From Macrostomum hystrix (taxonomy: Eukaryota; Platyhelminthes; Macrostomidae), in assembly GCA_950097015.1 (NCBI GenBank), contig CATNEN010000031.1, forward strand, positions 2,480,001 to 2,544,000: a stretch of DNA of 64,000 nt, given 5' to 3'. Every line of letters starts with the position of its first letter. The stretch's first letter is position 1. Both the position numbers and the translations under genes were made by a program. Positions 47,266 to 59,274 of this stretch are shown here, in pieces. The notes beneath the pieces were generated by a model, which saw only the letters and a list, made by a program, of their open reading frames with translations, did no database searches and was not told where the DNA came from.

Positions 47266-47760
47266 GTGTCCCATGTTCGCGGCTTCGCTGCGTTAACTAC
47301 AAAAAAGCAGAAAAAAGCAGTGACTGCCTCTTGCGTCCGGGTTCTGTGCGTGTGTCAGAGGCAGAAAGTGAAAGCTGAGATGACAGACGATTTTTCAAAT
47401 CTGTATACACAAGAAGACGCTGATAAAAGGCTTTGTGCGATGAATCTGAGCCCATTCTCTCATGATGAAGGAGGAGAGAGATGAGCCCGTATTGCTGTGA
47501 CCAGCATCCAAGCTATTAGATGGCCGTCAGGGCTAGCAGGTCTGTCCGGATCGTCCAATCCAGAAAATTATCCGGCTTCTCAAGGCCGAGCGGGGACTGC
47601 AGTGATAGTGTTAGCTAGACTGCTAGCTTAAATTAACTGCTACTTGCTGCTGGCTAAGCTCTTGTTGTCATTAACTATATCTCTACTTGTTTCTTTTCAC
47701 TTGTTTGCTCGCTCACTCTAGCACACGTTCATCAACACAGGAAATCACTTGATGACTCAC
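47266..47760. other. Unique island, nothing certain
   Basis: The frame to 47486 lacks an ATG at its start. The rest shows no repeat or motif. Confidence 0.4.
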
Positions 47761-47761
47761 T

Positions 47762-48112
47762 AACGAACTCACACGTGTACTCACTCGTATACTCACTCAT
47801 AGACTCACTAATGTGCTCACTCGTGTGCTCACTAGTGTACTCACTCGTGTACTCACTCGTGTATTCAGTCGTAGACTCACTCGTGTACTCACTCGTGTAT
47901 TCAGTCGTAGACTCACTCGTGTACTCACTCGTGTACTCACAACTGTACTCACATCTGTACTCACTCGTGCGTTCACTCGTGCGTTCACTCGTGCGTTCAC
48001 TCGTGCGTTCACTCGTGCGTTCACTCGTGTACTCACTCGTGTACTCATTCGTGTGCTCACTCGTGTACTCACTCGTGTACTCACTCGTGTACACACTCGT
48101 AGACTCACTTAG
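47762..48112 (+). repeat. 12-bp minisatellite
   Basis: About 29 copies of ACTCACTCGTGT with GTGCGTTC and GTATTCAGTCGTAG variants. All frames on both strands are open because 12 is four codons; not coding. Confidence 0.95.
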
Positions 48113-48519
48113 AGTCACTTAGAGTCGTCAAATAATTCGTTAAAACCCCTCGTTAACTCACTCGTAAAGTCCCTGATAAGCTCAGTCGCTGACAGGTGTT
48201 TCTCACTAATTTTTAGAATTTTTAGATTCCATAGGGAAGAAGAAGGGAATTATAGACAAAATTATAGACAATTATGGACATTCACCATCCAAGCCTTGCC
48301 CATTTTTTTATTTTTTTCATGCATTGGGGAACACGACAGGAATAAGGACTGGGATGTCCCACAGTCGCTTTGCCAATGTTTCATTTGCACCGTTGACTCT
48401 CTGAGCAGTAAGGCTGTTTGAGTTCATCTGTAGCATGCAGAGTTAAGTAAATAATTATTACTGGGTCACTTTCCGAATTTTCAATCATGCGAAGCTTTGA
48501 AATTCGGGATTCCGAGACT
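48113..48519. other. Unique island between 12-bp and 16-bp arrays
   Basis: Contains a possible exon-like stretch near 48364-48406 (acceptor ATGTCCCACAG, donor GAGCA|GTAAGG), too short to support on its own. Confidence 0.3.
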
Positions 48520-49225
48520 ACGGAATTTTCGGAGTTCGCAACTTTCGTGTTTCCAAACTTTCCGGTTTCCGAACTTTCGGGTTTCTGAAATTTCGGTTTT
48601 CCGAACTTTCCGGTTTCCGAACTTTCGGGTTTCTGAAATTTCGGGTTTCTGAACTTTCCGGTTTCCGAACTTTCGGGTTTCTGAAATTTTGGTTTTCCGA
48701 ACTTTTCGGTTTCCGAACTTTCGGGTTTCTGAAATTTCGGTTTTCCGAACTTTCCGGTTTCCGAACTTTCGGGTTTCTGAAATTTCGGGTTTCCGAACTT
48801 TCCGGTTTCCGAACTTTCGGGTTTCTGAAATTTCGGGTTTCCGAACTTTCCGGTTTTCGAACTTTCGGGTTTCTGAAATTTCGGTTTTCCGAACTTTCCG
48901 GTTTCCGAACTTTCGGGTTTCTGAAATTTCGGGTTTCCGAACTTTCCGGTTTCCGAACTTTCGGGTTTCTGAAATTTCGGTTTTCCGAACTTTCCGGTTT
49001 CCGAACTTTCGGGTTTCTGAAATTTCGGGTTTCCGAACTTTCCGGTTTCCGAACTTTCGGGTTTCTGAAATTTCGGTTTTCCGAACTTTCCGGTATTCGA
49101 ACTTTCGGGTTTCTGAACTTTCGGGTTTCCGAACTTCCGGTTTCACTAATTTTCGGGTTTTCATTCAAACTTTCAGATTTTGTGAACTTTTGTGTTTCCG
49201 AACTTTCGGGCTTCTGAAGTTTCGA
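48520..49225 (+). repeat. 16-bp minisatellite arranged as a 48-bp trimer
   Basis: Unit CCGAACTTTCGGGTTT with CCGAACTTTCCGGTTT and CTGAAATTTCGGTTTT alternating in a fixed three-unit order, giving a 48-bp higher-order period. The 48-bp period (16 codons) leaves long frames on both strands (up to 243 codons on the minus strand), which are repeat artefacts. Confidence 0.95.
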
Positions 49226-49500
49226 TTTTCTAAATATAATTTTCAACATTCATGAATAGTTTTTATGACATGTTAAGTTTCCTTTGCTTAATTCAGTTCA
49301 GCTTTGGAACCTGAGCTGCTAAGACACCAGTACGGAAATCCCAGACTCCCAGAATGGGGATAAATCATTTGAGAGCTGTGATGGGCTTAAATTATGCAGA
49401 TTCCACACCATTCTGACCGCTGAGGACCTTTCAGATCTTTAGCTTCAAGATCTGACCCTTCGAAGTTCTCCAGAGCAAGCACATGGAATGTCTCATAGAT
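49226..49500. other. Unique island before the 30-bp array
   Basis: A polypyrimidine-AG acceptor (TTTGCTTAATTCAG, about 49306) is followed by a short open stretch reading LEPELLRHQYGNPRLPEWG and a stop. It may be a terminal exon or chance. Confidence 0.25.
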
Positions 49501-52500
49501 CTCATGGTTATAGATGACTGGAGAGTGAATCTCATGGTTATAGATGACAGGAGAGTGAATCTCATGGCTCTAGATGACTGGAGAGTGAATCTCATGGCTA
49601 TAGATGACTGGAGAGTGAATCTCATGGCTCTAGCTGACTGGATAGTGAATCTCATGGCTCTAGCTGACTGGAGAGTGAATCTCATGGCTCTAGCTGACTG
49701 GAGAGTGAATCTCATGGCCATAGCTGACTGGATAGTGAATCTCATAGCTATAGATGACTGGAGAGTGAATCTCATGGCCATAGATGACTGGATAGTGAAT
49801 CTCATGGCTATAGATGACTGGAGAGTGAATCTCTTGGCTATAGATGACTGGATAGTGAATCTCATGGCCATAGCTGACTGGATAGTGAACCTCATGGCTA
49901 TAGCTGACTGTAGAGTGAATCTCATGGCTCTAGCTGACTGGAGAGTGAATCTCATGGCTCTAGCTGACTGGAGAGTGAATCTCATGGCCATAGCTGACTG
50001 GAGAGTGAATCTCATGGCTATAGATGACTGGAGAGTGAATCTCATGGCTCTAGCTGACTGGAGAGTGAATCTCATGGCTATAGATGACTGGAGAGTAAAT
50101 CTCATGGCTATAGATGACTGGAGAGTGAATCTCATGGCTCTAGCTGACTGGATAGTGAATCTCATGGCTCTAGCTGACTGGAGAGTAAATCTCATGGCTA
50201 TAGATGACTGGAGAGTGAATCTCATGGCTCTAGCTGACTGGATAGTGAATCTCATGGCTATAGATGACTGGAGAGTGAATCTCATGGCTCTAGCTGACTG
50301 GATAGTGAATCTCATGGCTATAGCTGACTGGAGAGTAAATCTCATGGCTATAGATGACTGGAGAGTGAATCTCATGGCCATAGCTGACTGGAGAGTGAAT
50401 CTCATGGCTCTAGCTGACTGGAGAGTGAATCTCATGGCTCTAGCTGACTGGAGAGTAAATCTCATGGCTATAGATGACTGGAGAGTGAATCTCATGGCTA
50501 TAGATGACTGGATAGTGAATCTCATGGCTCTAGCTGACTGGAGAGTGAATCTCATGGCTCTAGCTGACTGGAGAGTGAATCTCATGGCTATAGATGACTG
50601 GAGAGTGAATCTCATGGCTATAGATGACTGGATAGTGAATCTCATGGCTATAGATGACTGGAGAGTGAATCTCATGGCTCTAGCTGACTGGAGAGTGAAT
50701 CTCATGGCTCTAGCTGACTGGAGAGTGAATCTCATGGCTCTAGCTGACTGGAGAGTGAATCTCTTGGCCATAGATGACTGGATAGTGAATCTCATGGCCA
50801 TAGATGACTGGATAGTGAATCTCATGGCTATAGATGACTGGATAGTGAATCTCATGGCTCTAGCTGACTGGAGAGTGAATCTCATGGCTCTAGCTGACTG
50901 GAGAGTGAATCTCATGGCTCTAGCTGACTGGATAGTGAATCTCATGGCTATAGATGACTGGAGAGTAAATCTCATGGCTATAGATGACTGGAGAGTGAAT
51001 CTCATGGCTATAGCTGACTGGATAGTGAATCTCATGGCTATAGATGACTGGAGAGTGAATCTCATGGCCATAGCTGACTGGAGAGTGAATCTCATGGCTA
51101 TAGATGACTGGAGAGTGAATCTCATGGCTCTAGCTGACTGGAGAGTGAATCTCATGGCTCTAGCTGACTGTAGAGTGAATCTCATGGCTCTAGCTGACTG
51201 GAGAGTGAATCTCATGGCTCTAGCTGACTGGAGAGTGAATCTCATGGCCATAGCTGACTGGATAGTGAATCTCATGGCTATAGATGACTGGAGAGTGAAC
51301 CTCATGGCTATAGATGACTGGAGAGTGAATCTCATGGCCATAGCTGACTGGAGAGTGAATCTCATGGCTATAGATGACTGGAGAGTGAATCTCATGGCTA
51401 TAGCTGACTGGATAGTGAATCTCATGGCTATAGATGACTGGAGAGTGAATCTCATGGCCATAGCTGACTGGAGAGTGAATCTCATGGCCATAGCTGACTG
51501 GAGAGTGAATCTCATGGCTATAGATGACTGTAGAGTGAATCTCATAGCTCTAGCTGACTGGAGAGTGAATCTCATGGCTCTAGCTGACTGTAGAGTGAAT
51601 CTCATGGCTCTAGCTGACTGGAGAGTGAATCTCATGGCTCTAGCTGACTGGAGAGTGAATCTCATGGCTATAGATGACTGGAGAGTGAATCTCATGGCTA
51701 TAGCTGACTGGAGAGTAAATCTCATGGCTATAGATGACTGGAGAGTGAATCTCATGGCTCTAGCTGACTGGATAGTGAATCTCATGGCTATAGCTGACTG
51801 GAGAGTAAATCTCATGGCTATAGATGACTGGAGAGTGAATCTCATGGCTATAGCTGACTGGATAGTGAATCTCATGGCTATAGATGACTGGAGAGTGAAT
51901 CTCATGGCCATAGCTGACTGAAGAGTGAATCTCATGGCTATAGATGACTGTAGAGTGAATCTCATGGCTCTAGCTGACTGGATAGTGAATCTCATGGCTC
52001 TAGCTGACTGGAGAGTGAATCTCATAGCTCTAGCTGACTGGAGAGTGAATCTCATGGCTCTAGCTGACTGGAGAGTGAATCTCATGGCCATGGCTGACTG
52101 GATAGTGAATCTCATGGCTATAGCTGACTGGAGAGTAAATCTCATGGCTATAGATGACTGGAGAGTGAATCTCATGGCCATAGCTGACTGGAGAGTGAAT
52201 CTCATGGCTATAGATGACTGTAGAGTGAATCTCATGGCTCTAGCGGACTGGAGAGTGAATCTCATGGCTCTAGCTGACTGGAGAGTGAATCTCATGGCCA
52301 TAGCTGACTGGATAGTGAATCTCATAGCTATAGATGACTGGAGAGTGAACCTCATGGCTATAGATGACTGGAGAGTGAATCTCATGGCTCTAGCTGACTG
52401 GAGAGTGAATCTCATGGCTCTAGCTGACTGGATAGTGAATCTCATAGCTATAGATGACTGGAGAGTGAACCTCATGGCTATAGATGACTGGAGAGTGAAT

Positions 52501-53797
52501 CTCATGGCTCTAGCTGACTGGAGAGTGAATCTCTTGGCCATAGATGACTGGATAGTGAATCTCATGGCTATAGATGACTGGAGAGTGAATCTCATGGCTA
52601 TAGCTGACTGGAGAGTAAATCTCATGGCTATAGCTGACTGGAGAGTGAATCTCATGGCTATAGATGTCTTGAGAGTGAATCTCATGGCTATAGATGTCTG
52701 GAGAGTGAATCTCATGGCTCTAGCTGACTGGAGAGTGAATCTCATGGCCATAGCTGACTGGAGAGTGAATCTCATGGCTATAGATGACTGGAGAGTGAAT
52801 CTCATGGCTCTAGCTGACTGGAGAGTAAATCTCATGGCTATAGCTGACTGGAGAGTGAATCTCATGGCTATAGATGACTAGATAGTGAATCTCATGGCTA
52901 TAGCTGACTGGAGAGTAAATCTCATGGCTATAGCTGACTGGAGAGTGAATCTCATGGCTATAGATGTCTTGAGAGTGAATCTCATGGCTATAGATGTCTG
53001 GAGAGTGAATCTCATGGCTCTAGCTGACTGGAGAGTGAATCTCATGGCCATAGCTGACTGGAGAGTGAATCTCATGGCTATAGATGACTGGAGAGTGAAT
53101 CTCATGGCTCTAGCTGACTGGAGAGTAAATCTCATGGCTATAGCTGACTGGAGAGTGAATCTCATGGCTCTAGTTGACTGGAGAGTGAATCTCATGGCTT
53201 CAGCTGACTGGAGAGTGAATCTCATGGCCATAGCTGACTGGAGAGTGAATCTCATGGCTATAGATGACTGGAGAGTGAATCTCATGGCTCTAGCTGACTG
53301 GAGAGTGAATCTCATGGCCATAGCTGACTGGATAGTCAATCTCATGGCTCTAGCTGACTGGAGAGTGAATCTCATGGCTCTAGCTGACTGGAGAGTGAAT
53401 CTCATGGCTCTAGCTGACTGGAGAGTGAATCTCATGGCCATAGCTGACTGGATAGTGAATCTCATGGCTATAGATGACTGGATAGTGAATCTCATGGCTA
53501 TAGATGACTGGAGAGTGAATCTCATGGCTCTAGCTGACTGGAGAGTGAATCTCATGGCTCTAGCTGACTGGAGAGTGAATCTCATGGCTATAGATGACTG
53601 GAGAGTGAATCTCATGGCTATAGATGACTGGAGAGTGAATCTCATGGCTCTAGCTGACTGGAGAGTGAATCTCATGGCTCTAGCTGACTGGAGAGCGAAT
53701 CTCATGGCTATAGATGACTGGAGAGTGAATCTCATGGCTATAGATGACTGGAGAGTGAATCTCATGGCTCTAGCTGACTGGAGAGTGAATCTCATGG
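49501..53797 (+). repeat. 30-bp minisatellite, about 143 copies, no net indels
   Basis: Core CTCATGGCTATAGATGACTG followed by GAGAGTGAAT. The unit phase is unchanged from 49501 to 53761 (exactly 142 x 30 bp). Variation is confined almost wholly to three positions plus rare others. Both strands are open for long stretches: minus frames 53795-52878 and 52865-49431, broken by one TAG. A TGTCTT/TGTCTG variant pair at about 52666 and 52966 shows a 300-bp segmental duplication. The frames encode decapeptide repeats and are more likely by-products of period 30 than genes. Confidence 0.95.
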
Positions 53798-54074
53798 CTT
53801 GATGCGGTTATCATTAGTGCTAGAATAATTTCAGCTGTCATCGAGTGAACTTTTCAGGCGCCAGCCGCTGCCCCTGAGTCGAATTTCCAGGTCGGCTGCT
53901 CCATTAGGCTTTGATCTGCCCTACAGGGCCGGCCCTGTGTCTGAGAACTGCTCCCAAAGGATTCTCCTCTTTTGAGCAGGTCTGGGGAATCATTATTCTA
54001 TTTCACGACTCAACTAACTGAGCAAGTTTTCCGACTCACCACTGCTGCTTTCATCTTGAGGCTCCATGTCAAAA
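53798..54074. other. Unique GC-richer island
   Basis: GTGAACTTTTCAG at about 53857 is a fair acceptor, and APAAAPESNFQ in phase 0 follows before a weak CAG|GTCGGC. Not strong enough to call an exon. Confidence 0.25.
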
Positions 54075-54915
54075 TCATTCACTCTCATCCTAGATCCCTG
54101 AGATTCACTCTCATCCTAGATCCCTGAGATTCACTCTCATATTAGATCCCTGAAATTAACTCTCATATTAGATCCCTGAGATTCACTCTCATCCTAGATC
54201 CCTGAGATTCACTCTCATATTAGATCCCTGAAATTAACTCTCATATTAGATCCCTGAGATTCACTCTCATATTAGATCCCTGAAATTAACTCTCATATTA
54301 GATCCCTGAGATTCACTCTCATATTAGATCCCTGAGATTCACTCTCATATTAGATCCCTGAGATTCACTCTCATATTAGATCCCTGAGATTCACTCTCAT
54401 ATTAGATCCCTGAGATTCACTCTCATATTAGATACCTGAGATTCACTCTCATATTAGATACCTGAGATTCACTCTCATATTAGATCCTTGAGATTTACTC
54501 TCATATTAGATACCTGAGATTCACTCTCATATTAGATCCCTGAGATTAACTCTCATATTAGATCCCTGAAATTAACTCTCATATTAGATCCCTGAGATTC
54601 ACTCTCATATTAGATCCCTGAGATTCACTCTCATATTAGATCCCTGAGATTCACTCTCATATTAGATCCCTGAGATTCACTCTCATATTAGATCCCTGAG
54701 GTTCTCTCTCATCCTAGATCCCTGAGATTCACTCTCATATTAGATCCCTGAGATTTACTCTCATATTAGATACCTGAGATTCACTCTCATATTAGATACC
54801 TGAGATTCACTCTCATATTAGATACCTGAGATTCACTCTCATATTAGATACCTGAGATTCACTCTCATATTAGATACCTGAGATTCACTCTCATATTAGA
54901 TCCCTGAGATTCACT
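54075..54915 (+). repeat. 26-bp minisatellite
   Basis: About 32 copies, core CACTCTCATATTAGATCC then CTGAGATT, with AAATTAAC, CATCCTAG and GATACCTG variants. Its reverse complement contains GAGAGTGAATCTCA, also present in the 30-bp unit. Confidence 0.95.
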
Positions 54916-54983
54916 AAGACCACTATTTTCACGCTAAGCCAAGCAGGGCAGTGTTCAATCATGCATTTGCCACAAATTTCCAG

Positions 54984-55016
54984 CTAGCAATTCGTCACGC
55001 TGAAGCAGCAATTCGG
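54984..55016 (+). CDS. Candidate 33-nt micro-exon
   Basis: Acceptor GCCACAAATTTCCAG, reading LAIRHAEAAIR in phase 0, then donor GG|GTGGGT. It lies in the island between the 26-bp and 24-bp arrays. Eleven residues cannot identify a family. Confidence 0.25.
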
Positions 55017-55284
55017 GTGGGTTGCTTATGTTTTTAAGCCTGTCGAAGGTAAACAAAACGACACATTGGTGACACCCAGTCATCTGTTTAACTGTTTTAG
55101 TCAGCTTTTCTCTTGGTGATAAATCAGCCAGCAGGTAATTATGCAAGCAAATGTCCTGGTGAAATTCCTATTTTTATTCTCAGGTTTTCGGACCCTCAGA
55201 TTTTAGTCGATCTTTTTGTTCTATGTCAGGTATTCAATTATATAAGTGAATCTCATGGATGAGAGTGAATGAGGGTGAATCTTA

Positions 55285-56540
55285 GGGATCTAATGTCAGT
55301 CAGTGTCAAATGAATTTCAGTAGTCAGTGTCAAATGAATGTCAGGACTCAGTGTCAAATGAATGTCAGGAGTCAGTGTCAAATGAATGTCAGGAGTCAGT
55401 GTCAATTAAATGTCAGGAGTCAGTACCAAATGAATGTCAGGAGTCAGTACCAAATGAATGTCAGGAGTCAGTGTCAAATGAATGTCAGGAGTCAGTGTCA
55501 AATGAATGTCAGGAGTCAGTGTCAAATGAATGTCAGGAGTCAGTGTCAAATGAATGTCAGGAGTCAGTGTCAAATGAATGTCAGGAGTCAGTGTCAAATG
55601 AATGTCAGGAGTCAGTGTCAAATGAATGTCAGGAGTCAGTGTCAAATAAATGTCAGGAGTCAGTGTCAAATGAATGTCAGGAGTCAGTGTCAAATGAATG
55701 TCAGGAGTCAGTGTCAAATGAATGTCAGGAGTCAGTGTCAAATGAATGTCAGGAGTCAGTGTCAAATAAATGTCAGGAGTCAGTACCAAATGAATGTCAT
55801 TAGTCAGTGTCAAATGAATGTCAGGAGTCAGTATCAAATGAATGTCATTAGTCAGTGTCAAATGAATGTCAGGAGTCAGTGTCAAATAAATGTCAGGAGT
55901 CAGTACCAAATGAATGTCATTAGTCAGTGTCAAATGAATGTCAGGAGTCAGTATCAAATGAATGTCAGGAGTCAGTGTCAAATGAATGTCAGGAGTCAGT
56001 GTCAAATAAATGTCAGGAGTCAGTACCAAATGAATGTCATTAGTCAGTGTCAAATGAATGTCAGGAGTCAGTGTCAAATGAATGTCAGGAGTCAGTGTCA
56101 AATGAATGTCAGGAGTCAGTGTCAAATAAATGTCAGGAGTCAGTACCAAATGAATGTCATTAGTCAGTGTCAAATGAATGTCAGGAGTCAGTATCAAATG
56201 AATGTCAGGAGTCAGTGTCAAATGAATGTCAGGAGTCAGTGTCAAATAAATGTCAGGAGTCAGTACCAAATGAATGTCATTAGTCAGTGTCAAATGAATG
56301 TCAGGAGTCAGTGTCAAATGAATGTCAGGAGTCAGTGTCAAATGAATGTCAGGAGTCAGTGTCAAATAAATGTCAGGAGTCAGTACCAAATGAATGTCAT
56401 TAGTCAGTGTCAAATGAATGTCAGGAGTCAGTATCAAATGAATGTCATTAGTCAGTGTCAAATGAATGTCAGGAGTCAGTGTCAAATAAATGTCAGGAGT
56501 CAGTACCAAATGAATGTCAGGAGTCAGTGTCAAACATGTG
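55285..56540 (+). repeat. 24-bp minisatellite
   Basis: About 52 copies, core AGTCAGTGTCAAATGAATG. Variants (AATAAATG, TACCAAATG, CATTAGTC) recur in a fixed order about every 120 bp, a five-unit higher-order repeat. The eight-codon period gives open frames of 379-415 codons on both strands; not annotated as genes. Confidence 0.95.
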
Positions 56541-56566
56541 TTCAAGTGTCAGATTAAGTTATTCAG

Positions 56567-56820
56567 TCCCCAAAAAGTGTCAGAAAAGCGTTGTCAGGTC
56601 CAAAAAGTAAATTTGATTCGCTTACTACTGCAAGTAAGAGAGTCAGACAGTATATTCAGAATTAGCTCTCTTTCAACAGACTCGGCCCTCGCCACACGCT
56701 ATTGAATCCATTGAAGCCCTGACACGGCGGCTCAGCATGCCCGAATTTCCACTGAAGAAGTTCCGGCGAGGCCGCGTATCCACCACCCACCCCAACCTTA
56801 GATGCCCCACAGCGATCTGA
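56567..56820 (+). CDS. Candidate last two exons of an unrecognised gene
   Basis: Exon a, 56567-56633, follows acceptor TTAAGTTATTCAG and reads PQKVSEKRCQVQKVNLIRLL plus LQ, with donor CAA|GTAAGAG. A 46-nt intron ends CTCTCTTTCAACAG. Exon b, 56680-56820, reads TRPSPHAIESIEALTRRL, then SMPEFPLKKFRRGRVSTTH, then PNLRCPTAI and TGA. Splicing is phase 0 across the mini-intron. The product is basic and Ser/Thr-rich; no domain recognised. Upstream exons would lie across the 24-bp array. The very short intron and canonical sites favour a real gene end. Confidence 0.45.
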
Positions 56821-57059
56821 GCTTTCTCCTACTCCAGAGCCTGAAGTGTGCGTGACGTATTCTTAGCGGCGCGTTTCGGATCTCAGATGCCGGAGGGGGG
56901 GAGTGCTAGATTACTTATGTTTTATGAGGCTTGGGCGTTCTCGAATTCCTTGATGGCCCGATGAGGCAATTCCCCCCAAACCATTATAGCCTCGCCTAAA
57001 TTAGAAAGTCATTTGTTTAAACTGTTAAAAAGCGGTTTGCTTTGCAAAACAAAACTTTT

Positions 57060-57680
57060 AAATTAATGTTTAAAGTGACGAAATCTACACGTCACTGGTG
57101 TGAAAAGTAACCTTTCTTTTCCTGTCAAAAAACGTTGGCAAAAAAATCGTAAATTTTAGTTCAGTAGAATAAAGGGGGTAAAAAGTAGCGAATTCGGATA
57201 GAAAACAAACGTTAAAAGTAACGAGCATTTGTTCAACCGTATCAGGGCTTTGAAATGTAACGAATTTATTTTCGGTATAAAATCGAAGACGAAAATTTTA
57301 CTTCAGAAAACTTTTGGAGCTAAATACGAGTAGTATATAGAATTCGATTTCAGTATAATAATTAACGCTTAAAGTAACGTACATTACTTCAGTAGAATCG
57401 GTATTTGAAAACTAACGAAGGTAAAGGTTAAATTTAACGAAATCTTTTCATAAGAGATGATCATTTTTAAAGTAACGAATTCGACTTCAATGGAAAAACG
57501 AACGTTAAAAGTAACGAAATCTTATTTAGTAAAATAACGGAGGTTAAAAGTGTCGAATTAGACTAAGGAAAAATCGAAGGCTAAAATGAACGCATTTTTT
57601 AAAAGTCGAAACGGAAGATAGGCTAAAGAAAGGTTAAAAGTAACGAATTATTAATTTCAGCGGAATGAAGTGAGAAGGAA
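57060..57680 (+). repeat. Decayed minisatellite with AAAGTAACGAA motif
   Basis: About thirteen imperfect copies of AAAGTAACGAAT spaced 30-60 bp apart in AT-rich sequence (for example AAAAGTAGCGAATTCGG, AAAAGTAACGAGC, AAAGTAACGAATTCG). Spacing is irregular, so this is an old, heavily mutated array. Confidence 0.5.
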
Positions 57681-58429
57681 CGGAAGCTAGTTCCGTTGAT
57701 TATCTGAGGCTAGCATCCTCTGTGACTTTGGCAGACTAGAAATGCTCATTCTTTAGGTTACCTTGAGTTACCAAGTAATTTTCCGAAAAAAATCTAGGGA
57801 TTTATATTTTGAGTGTCTCTCCCTTAACTTCCTTGAAGCTCTCCACATTTTGATGTTTTTTTTTCTGATGAGCCCGCACAGCTTATTGTGCGCATCAAAG
57901 GGAGACGGACAGACCTAGGACGGAACAGAGAGGTGTCGCTCAGCCCTCACTTCCCATCGGCTACTGGCGAAAGGGACTTGACATCGGAACGGCTATAAGG
58001 AGAGACTGAGCGCCCCTGGGGGTAGGACAGTAATCTCCATTCTATTTCTAATGATCGAAGCCCCGACCAGTCTCCGGGGAGAGAGAGGGATGAAAATTAG
58101 GGATTTTTTCCTTAGGAGGGAATGGGAGACAGTCGCGCACTAACAACTTGGAGCAGTTTGTGAGAAGGCATCTAAGATTGTATGTTAGGCAGGGGGGCAC
58201 CGCTGTGTGCGTTGTAGTGTGACAGATGAGAGTCTCACCGACCCCGGTGCGTCATCAGTTCCTGAACCTATTAATGAAGTTTTTTTACTTCCCGTACGGG
58301 TTGCTAGCTTCCTTCAAAGTCAGCCGGAAACGCGAATCTCGCAGTCCCCTGCTTGACAATGAATCATGAAGGATTCAGAAATGCGTATGGCAAATGTGCC
58401 TAGTGGAAATGCTAAATCTACGTTTCTAG
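57681..58429. other. Host intergenic DNA, no gene recognised
   Basis: Mixed composition; no convincing ORF, splice pattern or repeat. Confidence 0.45.
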
Positions 58430-58640
58430 TTTTTGGGAATCGAACCTCGGACCTATAAATATAAAATAGAAAGTGCACGTAGCTCAAAGGCTATGCTCAA
58501 TAGTGCCTCGATAGGCTGCGCTGTGTACATCTGTTCAGTCCATGGACAGGGGGAGCAATTACTATGGAATTGTCTTTGCCCAATGACACAAATCGCTTTC
58601 CGACGATTCGAACTCCCGACCTCACCAAATATTTTACTTC
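58430..58640 (-). mobile_element. Degenerate tRNA-derived SINE, minus strand
   Basis: Minus strand reads GGTCGGGAGTTCGAATCGTC (B box) followed by TGTGTCATTGGGCAAAGACA, a phrase common in invertebrate tRNA-type SINEs, and ends with a second B-box-like GAGGTTCGATTCCCA. Ends are not defined. Confidence 0.45.
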
Positions 58641-59274
58641 GAATAGGAATAACCAAATTTATAATAGTTAGATATTTATGCAGCAATACCTTATGTATTG
58701 TATACGGGATAGAGGCAAAGGTCAGCGCGAAGATAAAGAGATGGAAAACAGAGATACGGTGGATTAGAGACCCGCGCAGAGAGGGAAAGGAGAAAAAGGC
58801 TAAGAAAAGCAAATTTTGCCACTTCAGTTATTCCTTCTTTCAGGGATAGAAAAAATGGCTATGAAGAAAGCACGGAGAGAGAGAGAGTTGGAAAGTTGGT
58901 TCCTAGGGGCGCCACTGTCAATCAGGGGATGGTGAGGATTCTGGGATATTTCCGCTTCTGTCTTGCGTCAACACTTACGGCGCGGTCCTGGCATTTCCTT
59001 ATCTTCTTCACCTCGCCCCCGCCAGTCAGTCAGTCAGCTCCTGCCGGCCTCTTCTTGTAGGTTAAAGGGAGCCGTCTTGGCTCGCGCCCCGCGCATGGAA
59101 ATCGTTAGGGAAAGAAAATAGGACCCGGGGGTTTGGGAACTCGGGGGGATGGGGTAAGTGGAAGCAACGTCGAATGGAGAATGGGTCGGGGGAGTTGAAG
59201 AGGCTGGCGCGGGAGGCGAAATTTCGACGCCTGGAGTGCTAGCTGCAGCTCAATCGGCTAAGCTGGCCCTGATG
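58641..59274. other. Host DNA becoming GC-rich, no gene recognised
   Basis: GC-rich from about 58900, with (GTCA)n at 59020. No supported gene. Confidence 0.4.

Noticed and set aside
47224-47484. 86-codon complete ORF
   Set aside because: Begins at TTG; kept only as a possible internal exon.
48481-49255. Three overlapping Arg/Ser/Phe-rich frames
   Set aside because: A product of the 48-bp trimer repeat, open on both strands.
49431-52865. 1144-codon minus-strand open frame (and an 812-codon plus-strand frame over the same DNA)
   Set aside because: Composed entirely of the 30-bp tandem unit; period 30 is ten codons and the unit lacks stops on several frames, so length is expected without coding. 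No promoter, splice or domain evidence.
55310-56557. 415-codon MNVRSQCQ repeat frame
   Set aside because: A product of the eight-codon (24-bp) minisatellite; the opposite strand is equally open.
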